Shown here: piece after piece, positions 51,163 to 59,394 of the stretch
How positions within the stretch are numbered: the first letter of the stretch is position 1
How the letters are laid out: each line of letters starts with the position of its first letter
Assembly: GCF_030035605.1 (NCBI RefSeq)
Contig: NZ_CP106736.1
Location: 2,976,001-3,040,000, forward strand
Source of the DNA: Silvimonas soli
Lineage (GTDB): Bacteria; Pseudomonadota; Gammaproteobacteria; Burkholderiales; Chitinibacteraceae
DNA: 64,000 nt
Direction: 5' to 3'
Notes under the pieces: model-generated
What the model was told of the DNA's origin: nothing
Database searches by the model: none
Seen by the model: only the letters and a program-made list of their open reading frames with translations
Program-made: the position numbers and the translations under genes

Positions 51163-52062
51163 TTATACGCCCAAACCAAGCCGGACTTCATCCAGTGTCG
51201 CCGCAACGATATTGCGAGCGCGTTCAGTGCCATCGCGCAAAATGCCCAGCACTTGCTCTGGATCGCGGGCAAGCGCATTGCGGCGCTCGCGAATTGGCTC
51301 CAGGAATTGCTGCACACATTCCTCCAGATGATGGCGGATCACCGCGTCGCTCAAGCCGCCACGACGGTATTTGGATTTCAGGTCATCCAGAAAATGGATG
51401 TCGGTTTCGAAAGCGTCCAGGAAGAAGAACACTTCGTTGTGATCGACATCGCCTGGCGCTTTGCTGCCGGGCCGGTTTGGGTCTGTCGCTAGTGCGTGGA
51501 TCGCCGCGCTGATGGCGTCCGGGTTGGCGGCCAGTGGCATGGCGTGGGCTGCCGAGTTGACCGCTACACGATTACGGGCGGTGGCGGCCATGACGGGTGC
51601 GGCTTCAACCAGAATTTGTGTACCGGCGCGTTCGTTCACTGCACGTACCAGCTGATTTCCGCGTTCGACCATGATCGCTTGTTGCGGGTCGGTGGTCGGA
51701 ACCAGCCGGGCTTTCAAGGCGGTGATATCGGCAATGCCGTGGTTGGCGATCACGGTGCTCTGGCTACCCAGAATGTCCGCGCCAAAGCGGGCGTAGCACG
51801 CAGTCAGCTCATGCAGTTCTGGCACCTGGGATTGCACAAACAGCGTGCTGCGGGCCGGATCAATCCCGATAGCCAGGTAATCCATCGCCACGTCGATCAC
51901 GTTGCTTGCATTGGCGTCGGTATCAGCCAGCATCAAAAACTGGCGATGCTTGTCCTGGTAATTGAGGCGATGCCGCAAGGTGCGCACGTAATGACCGAGA
52001 CCAAGCGGGCCGGTGGCTTTATCGCCAGTCAACAGAATCTGGTTCGGTGGGATTACGGTCAT
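51163..52062 (-). CDS. Degenerate tryptophanyl-tRNA synthetase-like protein
   Basis: A 299-residue relative of TrpRS; canonical enzymes are about 330-350. It keeps the start LLTGDKATGPL, DYLAIGIDPARSTLFVQSQVPELHELT, ADITALKARLVPT, TDPNRPGSKAPGDVDHNEVFFFLDAF, KYRRGGLSD and the PIRERR tail. Key parts are lost: HIGH is GLGH (21-24), KMSKS is replaced by VNSAA (168-172), the GEDQ loop reads TTDPQ (about 123-127), and segments after FLMLADTDA and after ADILGSQST are shortened. These are the ATP- and tryptophan-binding parts, so normal charging is unlikely. AGGAG nine bases before the ATG shows it is set up for translation. Function unknown; a binding or regulatory pseudoenzyme is plausible. Confidence 0.82.
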   Translation of the reverse strand: MTVIPPNQILLTGDKATGPLGLGHYVRTLRHRLNYQDKHRQFLMLADTDANASNVIDVAMDYLAIGIDPARSTLFVQSQVPELHELTACYARFGADILGSQSTVIANHGIADITALKARLVPTTDPQQAIMVERGNQLVRAVNERAGTQILVEAAPVMAATARNRVAVNSAAHAMPLAANPDAISAAIHALATDPNRPGSKAPGDVDHNEVFFFLDAFETDIHFLDDLKSKYRRGGLSDAVIRHHLEECVQQFLEPIRERRNALARDPEQVLGILRDGTERARNIVAATLDEVRLGLGV

Positions 52063-52140
52063 GATCGAGTGCTCCTGCGGATTGTGTTCCGCTTTGGGTG
52101 AAGCGCCGATTCAGGGGGAGGGGGAGTTCCAGAAACACCA

Positions 52141-52162
52141 AAGCCGCCTGAATCGGCGGCTT
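52141..52162. other. Stem-loop upstream of the TrpRS-like gene
   Basis: Perfect 8-bp stem AAGCCGCC / GGCGGCTT with loop TGAATC, 79 bp upstream of the TrpRS-like start and 140 bp past the end of moeB. On the minus strand it is followed by a weak T-rich stretch (TTGGTGTTTC). It may end moeB transcription or lie in the leader of the next gene. Confidence 0.45.
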
Positions 52163-52301
52163 CGTATAGTCAAAATGATACGCGTGGCCGCCAGTTAGAA
52201 GCGATACCACCAATAAAAGCTAGCAACAGAAGGGTGCTGGATTTGCGTATTCATGCTTTTTACTATGCCCTGGATCAAAAATGCTTGTAAAGAAATATTT
52301 T

Positions 52302-53099
52302 TCAGGCTGCGGTGTGAGAAATACCGCACACCGGGCAGGCCGGGTCCTTTTTGTAGCGCATCTCGCGCCATGCCATATTGCGCACATCCAGCAGCAGCAA
52401 GCGCCCAATTAGCGGTTTGCCGACGCCGGTAATGAGTTTGAGTGCTTCTGCCGCCTGCGCCGTGCCGATCATGCCGGTCAGCGGTGAGAACACGCCAAAT
52501 GTGGCGCACGGGCTGTCGCTGGCGTCGCCTTCTTCGCCAAACAGGCAGTGATAACACGGGTTGGTGGCGTCGCGTGCATCAAAGGTGGTGAGCTGACCAT
52601 CAAAGCTCACGGCGGCCCCTGAGACCAGTGGCACCCGCGCAGCGACGCAAGCGCGGTTCACTGCATGGCGGGTGGCAAAATTGTCGCAGCAATCGAGCAC
52701 CAGGTCCGCCCCCCGTACGAGTTCTAGCAGTCGCTCGCCGGCCAGCCGCTCACCAAGTGGCGTGATGTGAATTTCGGAGTTGATGGCAGCCAGCGTTTGC
52801 GCGGCAGATTGGGCCTTGTTCCAGCCAATGCGATCCTGGCTGTGGATGATCTGCCGCTGCAGGTTGGTCAGGTCAACCTCATCAGCATCGGCAATGGTGA
52901 GCGAGCCCACGCCAGCGGCGGCCAGATAAAGGGCTGCGGGCGCACCCAGACCACCGGCGCCCACAACAAGTACCTTGGCGGCACTGATCTTTGCCTGGCC
53001 TTCCACGCCAATCTCATCCAGCAAAATATGGCGGCTGTAGCGCAGCAACTGGTTGTCGTTCAGGTCAGGCACTGCTGCGATGTTTATGGACTGGGTCAT
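52302..53099 (-). CDS. moeB: MoeB/ThiF-type E1-like adenylyltransferase
   Basis: A 265-residue E1-like enzyme that adenylates the C-terminal glycine of a ubiquitin-like sulfur carrier (MoaD or ThiS). The ATP site is VLVVGAGGLGAPAALYLAAAGVG and DADEVDLTNLQRQ. Zinc Cys pairs are CYHC and CPVC. There is no C-terminal rhodanese domain, as in the bacterial short form. MoeB and ThiF cannot be told apart without context; MoeB is the commoner call for this length. Confidence 0.92.
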   Translation of the reverse strand: MTQSINIAAVPDLNDNQLLRYSRHILLDEIGVEGQAKISAAKVLVVGAGGLGAPAALYLAAAGVGSLTIADADEVDLTNLQRQIIHSQDRIGWNKAQSAAQTLAAINSEIHITPLGERLAGERLLELVRGADLVLDCCDNFATRHAVNRACVAARVPLVSGAAVSFDGQLTTFDARDATNPCYHCLFGEEGDASDSPCATFGVFSPLTGMIGTAQAAEALKLITGVGKPLIGRLLLLDVRNMAWREMRYKKDPACPVCGISHTAA

Positions 53100-53112
53100 A
53101 GGGTATGGATCA

Positions 53113-53137
53113 ATGAAAACGGGGCCAAAGCCCCGTT
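53113..53137 (-). terminator. Terminator between the 135-residue gene and moeB
   Basis: Stem AACGGGGC / GCCCCGTT with loop CAAA. On the minus strand the stem is followed by TTC, so the T-run is short. It sits 45 bp past the upstream gene. Confidence 0.65.
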
Positions 53138-53181
53138 CGATGTGCGGTCGGGATCAGTGTGATCCCCAATGCAATTGCCGG

Positions 53182-53589
53182 TTACAGATAGCGCCGCAGT
53201 TCTTCAGGCGTATCGTCATGGTCGCCATGCAAGTGGTGTTCCCACGCCTTGACGAATACTTCACGGCTCTTGGTGGGATGCTCGGGGATTTGCGTATTAT
53301 CGCGCTGAACGTCTTCCGTGTAATGGATCAAAGCCCGCTTGATCTTTTGCAGAATACTGCCGTCCAGATGAAATCCGCCGCTTTGCAACCAGGTTTCCAG
53401 CTCCAGTAGCGTATGTTCCAGCACATCGTAGTGAACGGTAACGCGACGTTCGCTTTCGTGCGGCTGCACCACTACGCCGGGGATGCGGCCAAGCAGGCGA
53501 GCCGCCTGCACTGCCTGATCTGTGGGCAGGACGTGAAACACGATGTCATGTGTTTTCTGGCGTTCGGGTGGCGTGTGGACGGACGTCAT
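53182..53589 (-). CDS. Small protein with a ferredoxin-like (HMA-type) fold, function unknown
   Basis: A 135-residue protein. DIVFHVLPTDQAVQAARLLGRIPGVVVQPHESERRVTVHYDVLEHTLLELETWLQSGGF gives a beta-alpha-beta-beta-alpha-beta pattern like heavy-metal-associated domains, but the metal-binding C-x-x-C is absent. The C-terminal part is His-rich at HHLHGDHDD. The start at 53589 is preceded by GGGAAG; a longer frame from 53709 runs into the ctpA terminator. I do not recognise a named family. Confidence 0.55.
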   Translation of the reverse strand: MTSVHTPPERQKTHDIVFHVLPTDQAVQAARLLGRIPGVVVQPHESERRVTVHYDVLEHTLLELETWLQSGGFHLDGSILQKIKRALIHYTEDVQRDNTQIPEHPTKSREVFVKAWEHHLHGDHDDTPEELRRYL

Positions 53590-53695
53590 GGCAAAACTTC
53601 CCGTTACTGGCGTCGATGGCTTTAGCTTAGGCGCTTTGGCGCAATTTTGCATCGCTGAACTTGCAAACGGCATAGGCCAATACAACACCGCCAAA

Positions 53696-53723
53696 GAAAA
53701 ACCCCGCACATGGCGGGGTTTTT
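53696..53723 (-). terminator. Terminator after ctpA
   Basis: Stem AACCCCGC / GCGGGGTT with loop ACATG and A/T runs on both sides. On the minus strand it ends the ctpA transcript 20 bp past the stop. Confidence 0.88.
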
Positions 53724-53742
53724 GGGGCAGGACGCGAACCGT

Positions 53743-55260
53743 TTACTTTGCTGCAACCGGTGCCGAAGCAGCCGGTGCGACTGGCGCGCCCTTGTTTTGC
53801 AACAGTTGCTGCACCTTCAACACGTTCAGAGCCTGTTGCACCTGGTAGTCGTTCTTCGAAACTAGTTGGCGTGGGCCTTCGCTATCGGCTTCGCTGGCGG
53901 TCAGTGCCTGTGGTTTGATTACAGGTGCTGCGTTCAGCTTGATCGCTGGCGTGGTGTCCTTGTCTTTGGGCTTGGGTTTGCCGGCATCTTTATCTGTCGG
54001 ATTGTCCAGATGGTGCTCAAGATCGGATTCGTGCACTTCCAGACCGCTGAAGTCGCCACGACCGGCCACTGTGGCTTCTGCCACTTCGATATCCGGCGTA
54101 ATGCCCTTGGCCTGGATGGAGCGGCCATTTGGCGTGAAGTAACGTGCGGTTGTGATCTTCAGTGCCGAGGTAGCGTCAATCGGCAGCACGGTTTGCACCG
54201 AACCCTTACCGAACGATTGCGTACCCAGGACCAACGCCCGTTTGTGGTCTTGCAACGCGCCGGAGACGATTTCCGAAGCCGATGCCGTACCGCCGTTCAC
54301 CAGTACCACGATCGGCACTGTTTTCACGTCCTTGGGCAGATCTTTGAAGTAATCGCTCTTGGCATCATCGCGCTGATAGTTGGAGCGATCAGCAGTCAGG
54401 CGCACTTTGGAGTCCGGTGTACGGCCTTCGGTGTAAACCACCAGATCCCCTTGCGGCAAGAACGCGGCAGACACACCCACGGCGGAATTCAGCAAGCCGC
54501 CGGGGTTGTTACGCAGATCCAGCACCAGACCCTTGAGCGGACCCTTGTTTTGCTTGTACAGATCGCCCAGCGCAGTGGCCAGGTTCTCGGTTGTGCGTTC
54601 CTGGAACTGGGTAATGCGGATATAGCCGTAGCCTGGTTCAGTCAGTACCGACTTCACGCTTTGCACTTTGACGATGGCGCGCTTGAGCGGCAGGATCAGA
54701 GGCTTGGTTTCGCCTTTGCGCAACAGCGTCAGCGTGACGGTGGAGCCCGCCTTGCCACGCATTTTGCTGACGGCGTCATTGAGCGACATGCCCTGAACCT
54801 GGGTGTCATCGATCTTGACGATGTAGTCGCCTGGCTTCACACCCGCCTTGAAGGCTGGAGTGTCTTCGATCGGCGAAACCACGCGGACCAGGCCGTCTTC
54901 CATATTCACTTCAAGACCCAGACCGCCAAACTCGCCTTGCGTGCTGACTTGCAAATCTTTGAAGGCGTCTGCATCCAGGTAGTCCGAATGCGGATCAAGA
55001 CCCGAAACCATGCCCTTGATGGCGTTGTCGATCAGTTTTTTGTCACTGACCGGTTCGACGTAACTTTGTTTGATCAGGCCAAACACCGTGGAAAACGCGC
55101 GCAGTTCATCCACTGGCAGTGGATTGGCGCTGGCATCTTTGTCTGCCACCGCAGTGAACGACAAGCTCAGCGCGACCCCAAGGCCAATGCCGGCAAGTAC
55201 GAGTGCAATTTTCTGCATTTTGCTGGCCGGCTTGTGGGCCGGTTTCTTCAGGCTGGGCAT
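53743..55260 (-). CDS. ctpA: C-terminal processing peptidase, S41 family
   Basis: A 505-residue periplasmic serine protease. It has an N-terminal anchor or signal (ALVLAGIGLGVALSLSFTAVA), a PDZ domain at about 100-180 (FGGLGLEVNMEDGLVRVVSPIEDTPAFKAGVKPGDYIVKID) and the S41 core with Ser in NGGTASASEIVSGALQD and Lys in QSFGKGSVQT. A Pro/Lys/Asp-rich tail of about 90 residues follows. It may cleave envelope or cell-wall enzymes. It is last in the gpmI-envC-ctpA operon. Confidence 0.95.
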   Translation of the reverse strand: MPSLKKPAHKPASKMQKIALVLAGIGLGVALSLSFTAVADKDASANPLPVDELRAFSTVFGLIKQSYVEPVSDKKLIDNAIKGMVSGLDPHSDYLDADAFKDLQVSTQGEFGGLGLEVNMEDGLVRVVSPIEDTPAFKAGVKPGDYIVKIDDTQVQGMSLNDAVSKMRGKAGSTVTLTLLRKGETKPLILPLKRAIVKVQSVKSVLTEPGYGYIRITQFQERTTENLATALGDLYKQNKGPLKGLVLDLRNNPGGLLNSAVGVSAAFLPQGDLVVYTEGRTPDSKVRLTADRSNYQRDDAKSDYFKDLPKDVKTVPIVVLVNGGTASASEIVSGALQDHKRALVLGTQSFGKGSVQTVLPIDATSALKITTARYFTPNGRSIQAKGITPDIEVAEATVAGRGDFSGLEVHESDLEHHLDNPTDKDAGKPKPKDKDTTPAIKLNAAPVIKPQALTASEADSEGPRQLVSKNDYQVQQALNVLKVQQLLQNKGAPVAPAASAPVAAK

Positions 55261-55301
55261 TCAATAGCTCCAAATAACGGGTGTTTGTGTCATGTTAACG
55301 G

Positions 55302-56705
55302 CTATCCGGCCCAGGAGAGCGGATCCAGCGGTTTTCCGTGCTGGCGGATTTCAAAGTATACGCCCGAATCCCCCATGCCACCGCTGTTGCCACTTGTAGC
55401 AATGGTGTCGCCTGCGTTGACGGTATCACCAACCCGTTTCAGCAGACTTTCGTTGGCTGCATAGATGCTCATATAGCCGCCACCGTGATCAATAATCATC
55501 ATGTTGCCAAAGCCACGCAGCCAGTCGGCAAAAACCACCCGACCGGTAGCGACCGCCTTAACCGGCAGGCCACTGGCTGCCCGGATAAACACGCCTTTCC
55601 AGGTCGCGCCTTCTGCGCGTTGTGTGCCAAACCGGCCGATTACGTCGCCCTTGAGTGGCAGCCGTAAACGCCCCTTGAGCGCAGCGAACTGCTGACCAGA
55701 CAGGCTGGCATCCGGCTCTACTGTGTTCTGGCGGGTGACCTTGTCCTGCGCTGGCGCGGTATCCGGGGCTGGCGTTGGGTTGACTTGTGCGGTTGTATCA
55801 CTGTTGACGTTATTGGCTGGTTGAGCCTGATTCTTGTTTTTCGCCGCATTGGCAGCCTGTTTACGGCGCGCTGCTTCTTCACGCGCCAGACGCTGGGCTT
55901 CGGCCTTTTTGCGAGCTGCTTCCTGTTGCGCCCGCTTTAATTCTTGTTGCTTGATGATGGCATCCAGCCGGGCAATCAGCGTAGTCATGCGCTTTTCATC
56001 GGCCTGCAATTTGCCGATCTGGTTACGCTGGCTATTGATCTGCTGGGAAAGGCTGCTCAACACCTGCTGCTTTTCTTGCTGATCGTTGAGTAACTCGGCC
56101 TTTTGGGCGGCTTTTTGCCGGGCAAGTTCCTGCAGTTCGTCGTTTTTCTCGCGAATCCGGTCAGAAACTTCGTTGAGCTGATCGAGTTGCTGCTGTAACT
56201 GCTGCGCCAGTTGTTGTTGCGCGGCAGTCAGATAGCGGTAGTAGGTCAACTCGCGACTGGTTTGATTGGGATCTTGCTGATTGAGCACCAGCCGCCAGGC
56301 TTCCAGTTCGCGGGTGCGATAGCGGCTGTTGAGCAGGCCAGCCAGACGCTTCTGGCTATCGCGAATGCTGTTGCGGGTGTTGCCAATGTCGATTTCCATT
56401 TGCGCCAATTGCGCGCTGGTGAGCTGGCGCTGGCTGGAAAGATCATTCAGGACCCGATTGGCGTCGGAAATGGCTTTTTCCGACTGCTGCAAAGCATCTG
56501 CTGCATCTTTGCGGTGGGATTCGTTGTTAGCCAGATCGTGCTTGAGCTGATCGATCTGGCCACGCAAATCCTGCAACTCACTCTGTTTTTCCTGCTTGTC
56601 CTGTTTCGGGGCAGGGCTGACAGTAGATACGGCAGGCGCCGCCGAAGCCAGAGTGGCTGCGGCGGCAAAAAAGAAACCTGCGAGTATCAAGCTGCGGCTC
56701 GGCAC
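55302..56705 (-). CDS. envC: EnvC-like murein hydrolase activator (coiled coil plus degenerate LytM)
   Basis: A 467-residue exported protein: signal peptide (LILAGFFFAAAATLASAAPA), a coiled coil at about 40-260, a Lys/Ala-rich linker and a C-terminal LytM/M23 domain. The domain keeps IGRFGTQRAEGATWKGV and MIIDHGGGYMSIYAANESLL but lacks the zinc His residues (YGH is YAA and the final H-x-H is FEIRQHG), as in EnvC, which activates amidases instead of cutting peptidoglycan. It starts at a GTG with a poor ribosome binding site. It lies 40 bp after gpmI. Confidence 0.9.
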   Translation of the reverse strand: MPSRSLILAGFFFAAAATLASAAPAVSTVSPAPKQDKQEKQSELQDLRGQIDQLKHDLANNESHRKDAADALQQSEKAISDANRVLNDLSSQRQLTSAQLAQMEIDIGNTRNSIRDSQKRLAGLLNSRYRTRELEAWRLVLNQQDPNQTSRELTYYRYLTAAQQQLAQQLQQQLDQLNEVSDRIREKNDELQELARQKAAQKAELLNDQQEKQQVLSSLSQQINSQRNQIGKLQADEKRMTTLIARLDAIIKQQELKRAQQEAARKKAEAQRLAREEAARRKQAANAAKNKNQAQPANNVNSDTTAQVNPTPAPDTAPAQDKVTRQNTVEPDASLSGQQFAALKGRLRLPLKGDVIGRFGTQRAEGATWKGVFIRAASGLPVKAVATGRVVFADWLRGFGNMMIIDHGGGYMSIYAANESLLKRVGDTVNAGDTIATSGNSGGMGDSGVYFEIRQHGKPLDPLSWAG

Positions 56706-56745
56706 GAGTCGGATTTAGTCAGGCTATAGAGTCAGTTGCAGTGGG

Positions 56746-58296
56746 TCAGGCGAAAGTCACCAGCGATTTGCCGGTCATGTCTACCGGTTGCGGCAGGCCC
56801 ATGATAGCCAGCAAAGTCGGCGCGATGTCTTTCAGTGCGTATTCACCACGTGGCGCCATGGTTGCCGGACGACCAACGTAGATGAAAGGTACCACGTCGG
56901 TGGTGTGCTGGGTATGTGGCTGGTGCACACGGTGGTCGTACATCACTTCGCAGTTGCCGTGGTCGGCAGTAATGACTACTTCGCCACCCGCTTTGAGCAT
57001 GGCCTCAACACACTGGCCGACACAGGCATCCAGCGTTTCTACCGCCTTCACTGCCGCATCAAACACACCGGTGTGACCGACCATATCGCCGTTGGCCAGA
57101 TTGCAGATAATCGCTGCGTACTGGCCGGATTCGATGGCCTCGACAATCTTGTCAGTCACTTGAGGTGCGGACATTTCCGGTTGCAGATCATAAGTGGCGA
57201 CTTTGGGCGACGGCACCAGGATGCGGTCTTCGCCCGGGAATTCTTTTTCTTCGCCACCTGAGAAGAAATACGTCACGTGCGGGTATTTTTCAGTCTCGGC
57301 AATGCGCAGTTGTTTCAGACCCAACTGGCCGACGTATTCGCCAAAGCTGTTGGAAACCTTGGGCTTTTCATAGGCCACCGGGAAGGAATACGCCTCGGCA
57401 TACATCGTGGCGGTGCAGAAGTATCCCCAGTTGATCTGGCGCGCGCGGGCGAAGCCGTCAAAGGCTGGATCAGTCAGCGCCACGGCGATTTCACGCGCAC
57501 GGTCAGCGCGGAAATTCATGAACACCACCACATCGCCATCTTCCGCGCGGGTTGGCGCGCCAATGCTGGTGGCTTTGACGAACTCATCGTTCTCGTCACG
57601 GTCGTAAGCGGCTTGCAGGCCATCGAGTGCCGTTGCTGCGTGGTACAAGCCCTTGCCCTCAACGATTACGTTCCAGGCTTCAACCACACGTTCCCAACGC
57701 TTGTCGCGATCCATTGCCCAGTAGCGGCCAGTGATCGAGACGATGCGCGCGCTACCAGCTGCATCACAGACTTGTTGCAGTTTTTCCAGGTAAGCTACGC
57801 CGCTGCGTGGTGGCGTATCACGGCCATCCAGGAACGCGTGAACGTGAATCTGTTTGACGCCAGCTGCTGCGGCATCGGTGATCAGAGCGTGGATGTGCGA
57901 CTCGTGGCTATGCACGCCGCCATCAGAGACCAGGCCCAGAATGTGTAGTGTTTTGTGTTCATGCCTGGCGATTTCGATCGCTTGCGCGAATACTGGGTTC
58001 AGGCCCAGTTTGCCGTTGGCGACATCGCAGTCGATACGACTGATATCTTGCTGCAGTACGCGACCAGCACCGATATTCAAGTGACCGACTTCGGAGTTGC
58101 CGAATTGGCCTGCTGGCAAACCGACAAATTGCTCGGATGCATTGATGGTGGTCCAGGGGTATTGGGCCAGCAGACGGTCAATATTGGGTTTCTTTGCGGC
58201 AGCAATCGCGTTGTCTTGTGTTTCTTCGCGATAGCCAAAGCCGTCAAGAATAAGAAGAAGAACCGGTTTTACCTTACTGGGTGTGGCGGCGTTCAT
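56746..58296 (-). CDS. gpmI: 2,3-bisphosphoglycerate-independent phosphoglycerate mutase
   Basis: A 516-residue manganese enzyme of glycolysis that interconverts 3- and 2-phosphoglycerate. The catalytic Ser is in QFGNSEVGHLNIGAGRV; metal ligands appear in LLILDGFGYR, MVGHTG and ITADHGNCE. It is of normal length, first in an operon with the cell-wall genes envC and ctpA. Confidence 0.97.
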   Translation of the reverse strand: MNAATPSKVKPVLLLILDGFGYREETQDNAIAAAKKPNIDRLLAQYPWTTINASEQFVGLPAGQFGNSEVGHLNIGAGRVLQQDISRIDCDVANGKLGLNPVFAQAIEIARHEHKTLHILGLVSDGGVHSHESHIHALITDAAAAGVKQIHVHAFLDGRDTPPRSGVAYLEKLQQVCDAAGSARIVSITGRYWAMDRDKRWERVVEAWNVIVEGKGLYHAATALDGLQAAYDRDENDEFVKATSIGAPTRAEDGDVVVFMNFRADRAREIAVALTDPAFDGFARARQINWGYFCTATMYAEAYSFPVAYEKPKVSNSFGEYVGQLGLKQLRIAETEKYPHVTYFFSGGEEKEFPGEDRILVPSPKVATYDLQPEMSAPQVTDKIVEAIESGQYAAIICNLANGDMVGHTGVFDAAVKAVETLDACVGQCVEAMLKAGGEVVITADHGNCEVMYDHRVHQPHTQHTTDVVPFIYVGRPATMAPRGEYALKDIAPTLLAIMGLPQPVDMTGKSLVTFA

Positions 58297-58481
58297 TCTG
58301 CAGCAAAAGCCTTATCGTAAATTGCAAATGCCTCGTAGTCGGGCGTTGCGGTAGGGTTCCAAAGGTGGTTAGATATTCTATCCTATTGGAATTACTTTGC
58401 TGCGTAAGTATTCCGGCACTGCGTAATCGTATCAACCCGCAATTTCATACTGGCGGCTGTGCTGCCAAAGAACCGAGGACA

Positions 58482-58793
58482 ATGGATAACCCTAACACCT
58501 TGATGACCGACGAGCATATCGATCAGGCTTCCCGCGCCATGAAGGCGATGTCACATCCGTTGCGGTTGAAAATTCTCTGTGTGCTGGGCGAAGGCGAAGT
58601 CAGCGTGCAGGAAATTGTCGATCAGGTTGGCACCACGCAATCGAATATTTCCCAGCATCTGGCGCTGATGCGTGAAAAAGGCGTTTTGCGCACGCGTAAA
58701 GACGCCAATCGCGTGTTCTATCGCGTTGGTGATATCCGGACGCTGGAAGTGATTGCCATGCTGCGGGACGTGTTTTGCGGATTTTCTGGCTGA
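58482..58793 (+). CDS. ArsR/SmtB-type winged-helix regulator (HlyU/BigR-like)
   Basis: A 103-residue repressor. The wHTH is in SHPLRLKILCVLGEGEVSVQEIVDQVGTTQSNISQHLALMREKGVLRTRKDANRVFYRVGD. Two Cys (in ILCVL and DVFCGF) are spaced as in redox or persulfide sensors of the HlyU/BigR group; the metal-binding sets of ArsR or SmtB are absent. GAGG precedes the ATG at 58482; an upstream extension has no similarity. The target is unknown. Confidence 0.85.
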   Translation: MDNPNTLMTDEHIDQASRAMKAMSHPLRLKILCVLGEGEVSVQEIVDQVGTTQSNISQHLALMREKGVLRTRKDANRVFYRVGDIRTLEVIAMLRDVFCGFSG

Positions 58794-58830
58794 GATATGC
58801 CAAATGCACACCAGTGACTGAATGAAGCAA

Positions 58831-58864
58831 ATGAAGCCGCGCTTGCAATGCAAGGCGGCTTCAT
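58831..58864. terminator. Stem-loop between arsR-type gene and tlpA
   Basis: Outer stem ATGAAGCCGC / GCGGCTTCAT and an inner CTTGCA / TGCAAG stem. On the minus strand it is followed by TTTGCTTC, so it probably ends the tlpA transcript; it lies between convergent genes. Confidence 0.65.
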
Positions 58865-58890
58865 ATTGGGGCTTGATACTATTTCATCTG

Positions 58891-59394
58891 TTAATTCTTT
58901 TTGCTGCCCAGCAGACCATCCAGGGTCTTTTTCATCGCGTCCGGCTTTACCCGTCCCAAGTCTTTGACTGTGATTTTACCTTGCGGATCAATCACGACGG
59001 TGAACGGCAGCGCACCCTGTACATTGCCTAGTTTTGACATTAACTCCAGCGCGTCACCGTCACCCAGCAAAGTCGGATAAGTGACCTGATACTGCTTGGT
59101 GAATTGCGTCACCGGGGCGATCTCGTCAATTGCCACGCCAACAAACTGCACCTTGTTGCCATAGGCTTTGTGCAGCTTCACCAGATCTGGCGTTTCTTCC
59201 CGGCAAGGCCCGCACCATGGCGCCCAGAAGTTGATCACCATCGGTTTGCCACTCCACTGCGAGAGCTTTTGCGGCTTGCCCTGCAGGTCTTTCAGCGAGG
59301 TATCCAGCGGTGAGTCGGCCCAGGCTGCGCTGGCCAGCAGCGACAGGGACAATGCAACGGCGCCGAGTACGCGCCCGGTTCTCAGGATTGTCAT
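58891..59394 (-). CDS. TlpA-like periplasmic thioredoxin
   Basis: A 167-residue exported protein with a signal peptide (ALSLSLLASAAWA) and a thioredoxin fold of the TlpA/ResA type: WAPWCGPCREETPDL active site and VQGALPFTVVIDPQGKI with the cis-Pro in LPF. It likely reduces disulfides in periplasmic targets, receiving electrons from the upstream DsbD. It overlaps dsbD by 4 bp. Confidence 0.92.
   Translation of the reverse strand: MTILRTGRVLGAVALSLSLLASAAWADSPLDTSLKDLQGKPQKLSQWSGKPMVINFWAPWCGPCREETPDLVKLHKAYGNKVQFVGVAIDEIAPVTQFTKQYQVTYPTLLGDGDALELMSKLGNVQGALPFTVVIDPQGKITVKDLGRVKPDAMKKTLDGLLGSKKN

Noticed and set aside
51163..52062. Possibility that this is the cell's ordinary trpS
   Set aside because: The ATP-binding signatures HIGH and KMSKS are both altered and two segments are shortened, so it is unlikely to charge tRNA. 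This remains to be confirmed by finding another trpS.
53866..55464. Plus-strand open frame of 532 codons
   Set aside because: Antisense to ctpA and the end of envC; no ribosome binding site or family resemblance.
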